Shown: positions 4,762 through 5,497 of the stretch, piece by piece
How the letters are laid out: each line of letters begins with the position of its first letter
Numbering within the stretch: the first letter of the stretch is position 1
Source of the DNA: Methanomassiliicoccaceae archaeon
GTDB taxonomy: Archaea > Thermoplasmatota > Thermoplasmata > Methanomassiliicoccales > Methanomethylophilaceae
Direction of reading: 5' to 3'
Assembly: GCA_031260545.1 (NCBI GenBank)
Contig: JAIRJQ010000077.1
Location: 1 to 5,497, forward strand
DNA: 5,497 nucleotides
The notes under the pieces: model-generated
What the model was told of the DNA's origin: nothing
What the model saw: only the letters and a program-made list of their open reading frames with translations
Database searches by the model: none
Program-made: the position numbers and the translations under genes

Positions 4762-5094
4762 TCAGAACTTTTTCATCCGTTCCAGCCGAGCCTTCACAGT
4801 TTTAACGCATTCTTCGACCGTTCCGTCCTCGTCGTATGATACTGTTATTCCTGCGCCCGTGAGCTTGTTGTATCCGTGCGGTCCGATCCCGCCGGTTATG
4901 ACCACGTCCACTCCGAGTCCGATTATCGCGTCCGCCACTTTCATCCCGGCGCCTTCAGCTCTCATAAATTCATTCGCTACAACGGTGAAGTCAAGAGTAT
5001 CCATATCAACGATCAAAAAATACGGCGCGTGGCCGAAATCATCCGCCACGTAGGATGAAAGAGAATCTCCCTCGGCAAGAACCCCTGCCTTCAT
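4762..5094 (-). CDS. NifX/NifB-type dinitrogenase cofactor-domain protein
   Basis: A 110-residue single-domain protein of the dinitrogenase iron-molybdenum cofactor family (the NifX, NafY and NifB C-terminal fold), like the small stand-alone archaeal protein MTH1175. These have a ribonuclease-H-like fold and, where studied, bind Fe-S or Mo-containing clusters. The function of stand-alone copies is unclear and does not imply nitrogen fixation. Visible features are the opening MKAGVLAEGDSLSSYVADDF, then FGHAPYFLIVD (20-30) and VVITGGIGPHGYNKLTGAGI (64-83), the conserved glycine-rich turn of the family. The basic end is RLERMKKF. It has no cysteine in the glycine-rich loop (its only one is Cys96), so any cluster would be held by His22, His73 or backbone contacts. 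The ATG overlaps the stop of the Mrp gene (ATGA) and follows a GGTGGAG site, so the two are co-translated. Confidence 0.88.
   Translation of the reverse strand: MKAGVLAEGDSLSSYVADDFGHAPYFLIVDMDTLDFTVVANEFMRAEGAGMKVADAIIGLGVDVVITGGIGPHGYNKLTGAGITVSYDEDGTVEECVKTVKARLERMKKF
4769..4773 (+). terminator. T-run downstream of queE (weak)
   Basis: Five consecutive T occur 7 bases after the queE stop, inside the end of the opposing gene, where they encode Lys-Lys on the minus strand. It is the nearest U-rich stretch that could end the plus-strand transcript in the archaeal manner. No hairpin is seen and the run is short, so this is only a candidate. Confidence 0.2.
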
Positions 5095-5497
5095 TTCTCC
5101 ACCGTTCTGATGACCTTTTCAGCAATGTCCGAGAACGCCTTCGCTGATAACGACTCGGGCGCAGAGGCAACTATCGGAACTCCCGCGTCTCCGCTTACAA
5201 CGATGCCCGGTTCTATAGGTACACGGCCGAGGAACTGTATGCCCATTTCCGTCGCCGTCCTTTCGCCTCCGCCCGTTTTGAATATATCGGAACGTTCGCC
5301 GCAGTGCGGGCATATGAAGCCGCTCATGTTCTCAATGACCCCCAATACAGGGATGTTCGCCGTAGCACTGAAAACTATTGATTTCCGGCTGTCAAGCAGC
5401 GCAACATCCTGCGGCGTCGTTACAACGACCATCCCGTCCGCCTTAGGTATCAGCTGGATTATCGATAACGCCTCGTCCCCGGTCCCGGGAGGCATGT
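5091..5497 (-). CDS. mrp: Mrp/NBP35 (ApbC) family Fe-S carrier ATPase, partial
   Basis: The C-terminal half, about 135 residues, of a P-loop ATPase of the Mrp/ApbC/NBP35 family. These proteins carry and transfer [4Fe-4S] clusters as dimers in the cytoplasm. The gene enters from the right edge, so its Walker A region is missing. The first methionine seen (5495) is internal and belongs to the conserved switch motif (D)MPPGTGDEALS. After it come VVVTTPQDVALLDSRK and the signature IENMSGFICPHCG, where the CPHC pair (Cys62 and Cys65 counted from that methionine) binds the bridging cluster. Then come FKTGGGERTATEMGIQFLG and RVPIEPGIVVSGDAGVPIV, all typical. The protein ends in VIRTVEK and its TGA overlaps the start of the NifX-like gene. 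The pairing suggests a shared role in Fe-S or metallocofactor handling. Family full length is usually about 270-300 residues. Confidence 0.95.
   Translation of the reverse strand, partial: MPPGTGDEALSIIQLIPKADGMVVVTTPQDVALLDSRKSIVFSATANIPVLGVIENMSGFICPHCGERSDIFKTGGGERTATEMGIQFLGRVPIEPGIVVSGDAGVPIVASAPESLSAKAFSDIAEKVIRTVEK
5097..5103 (-). promoter_or_regulatory. Ribosome-binding site of NifX-like gene
   Basis: On the minus strand GGTGGAG lies within the last codons of the Mrp gene. Its GGTG part is 5 bases before the ATG at 5094 and pairs with the CACC of the 16S rRNA tail. It supports the ATGA-overlap start and coupled translation. Confidence 0.6.

Noticed and set aside
4859..5058. Two short plus-strand frames opposite the NifX-like gene
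   Set aside because: Both are low-complexity shadows of a well-conserved minus-strand gene.
5493..5495. ATG as the start of the Mrp gene
   Set aside because: It is the methionine of the conserved internal MPPGTGD switch motif. The upstream half with Walker A must lie beyond the window.
1..5497. CRISPR array, tRNA, insertion sequence or attachment site
   Set aside because: I looked for spaced direct repeats, cloverleaf-like segments, transposase motifs and terminal repeats and saw none.

Overview
The window looks like chromosomal DNA from a methanogenic archaeon. The archaeal signs are ribosomal protein L10e, a Dph2 for diphthamide synthesis, and TATA/BRE-like boxes ahead of genes. The methanogen sign is an MtxX (methanogenesis marker 4) gene. 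Moderate GC, short leaders, Shine-Dalgarno sites of the GGTGAT type and the use of TGA at every visible stop would fit Methanomassiliicoccales (Thermoplasmatota). That placement is an inference from one window.

Layout: bases 1-89 hold nothing I can firmly assign. A small four-helix membrane protein with a DUF3784-like pattern lies on the minus strand (90-503). It diverges across a roughly 200-base regulatory region from a plus-strand run of six tightly packed genes: L10e, dph2, mtxX, queD, queC and queE (709-4761). The plus-strand genes abut or overlap (GTGA, ATGA and TGAT junctions), except for a 21-base gap before mtxX. On the minus strand, converging on queE with no base between the two stop codons, is a pair: the C-terminal half of an Mrp/NBP35 P-loop ATPase (cut by the right edge) followed by a small NifX/NifB-type dinitrogenase cofactor-domain protein.

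How the genes work together: queD, queC and queE supply three consecutive steps from dihydroneopterin triphosphate to preQ0, the precursor of archaeosine at tRNA position 15. Dph2 starts the diphthamide modification of elongation factor 2, and L10e (uL16) is a core part of the large ribosomal subunit. The cluster is therefore a 'translation and its modifications' neighbourhood. The odd member is mtxX, a conserved methanogen protein of unsettled function, translationally linked to queD because its stop codon lies inside the queD ribosome-binding site. Mrp and the NifX-like protein probably form an Fe-S or metallocofactor handling pair.

The strongest unexplained signals are in 504-708. There, two tandem TATA-like boxes are each followed by an inverted repeat centred near the predicted transcription start, suggesting controlled expression of L10e and the genes behind it.
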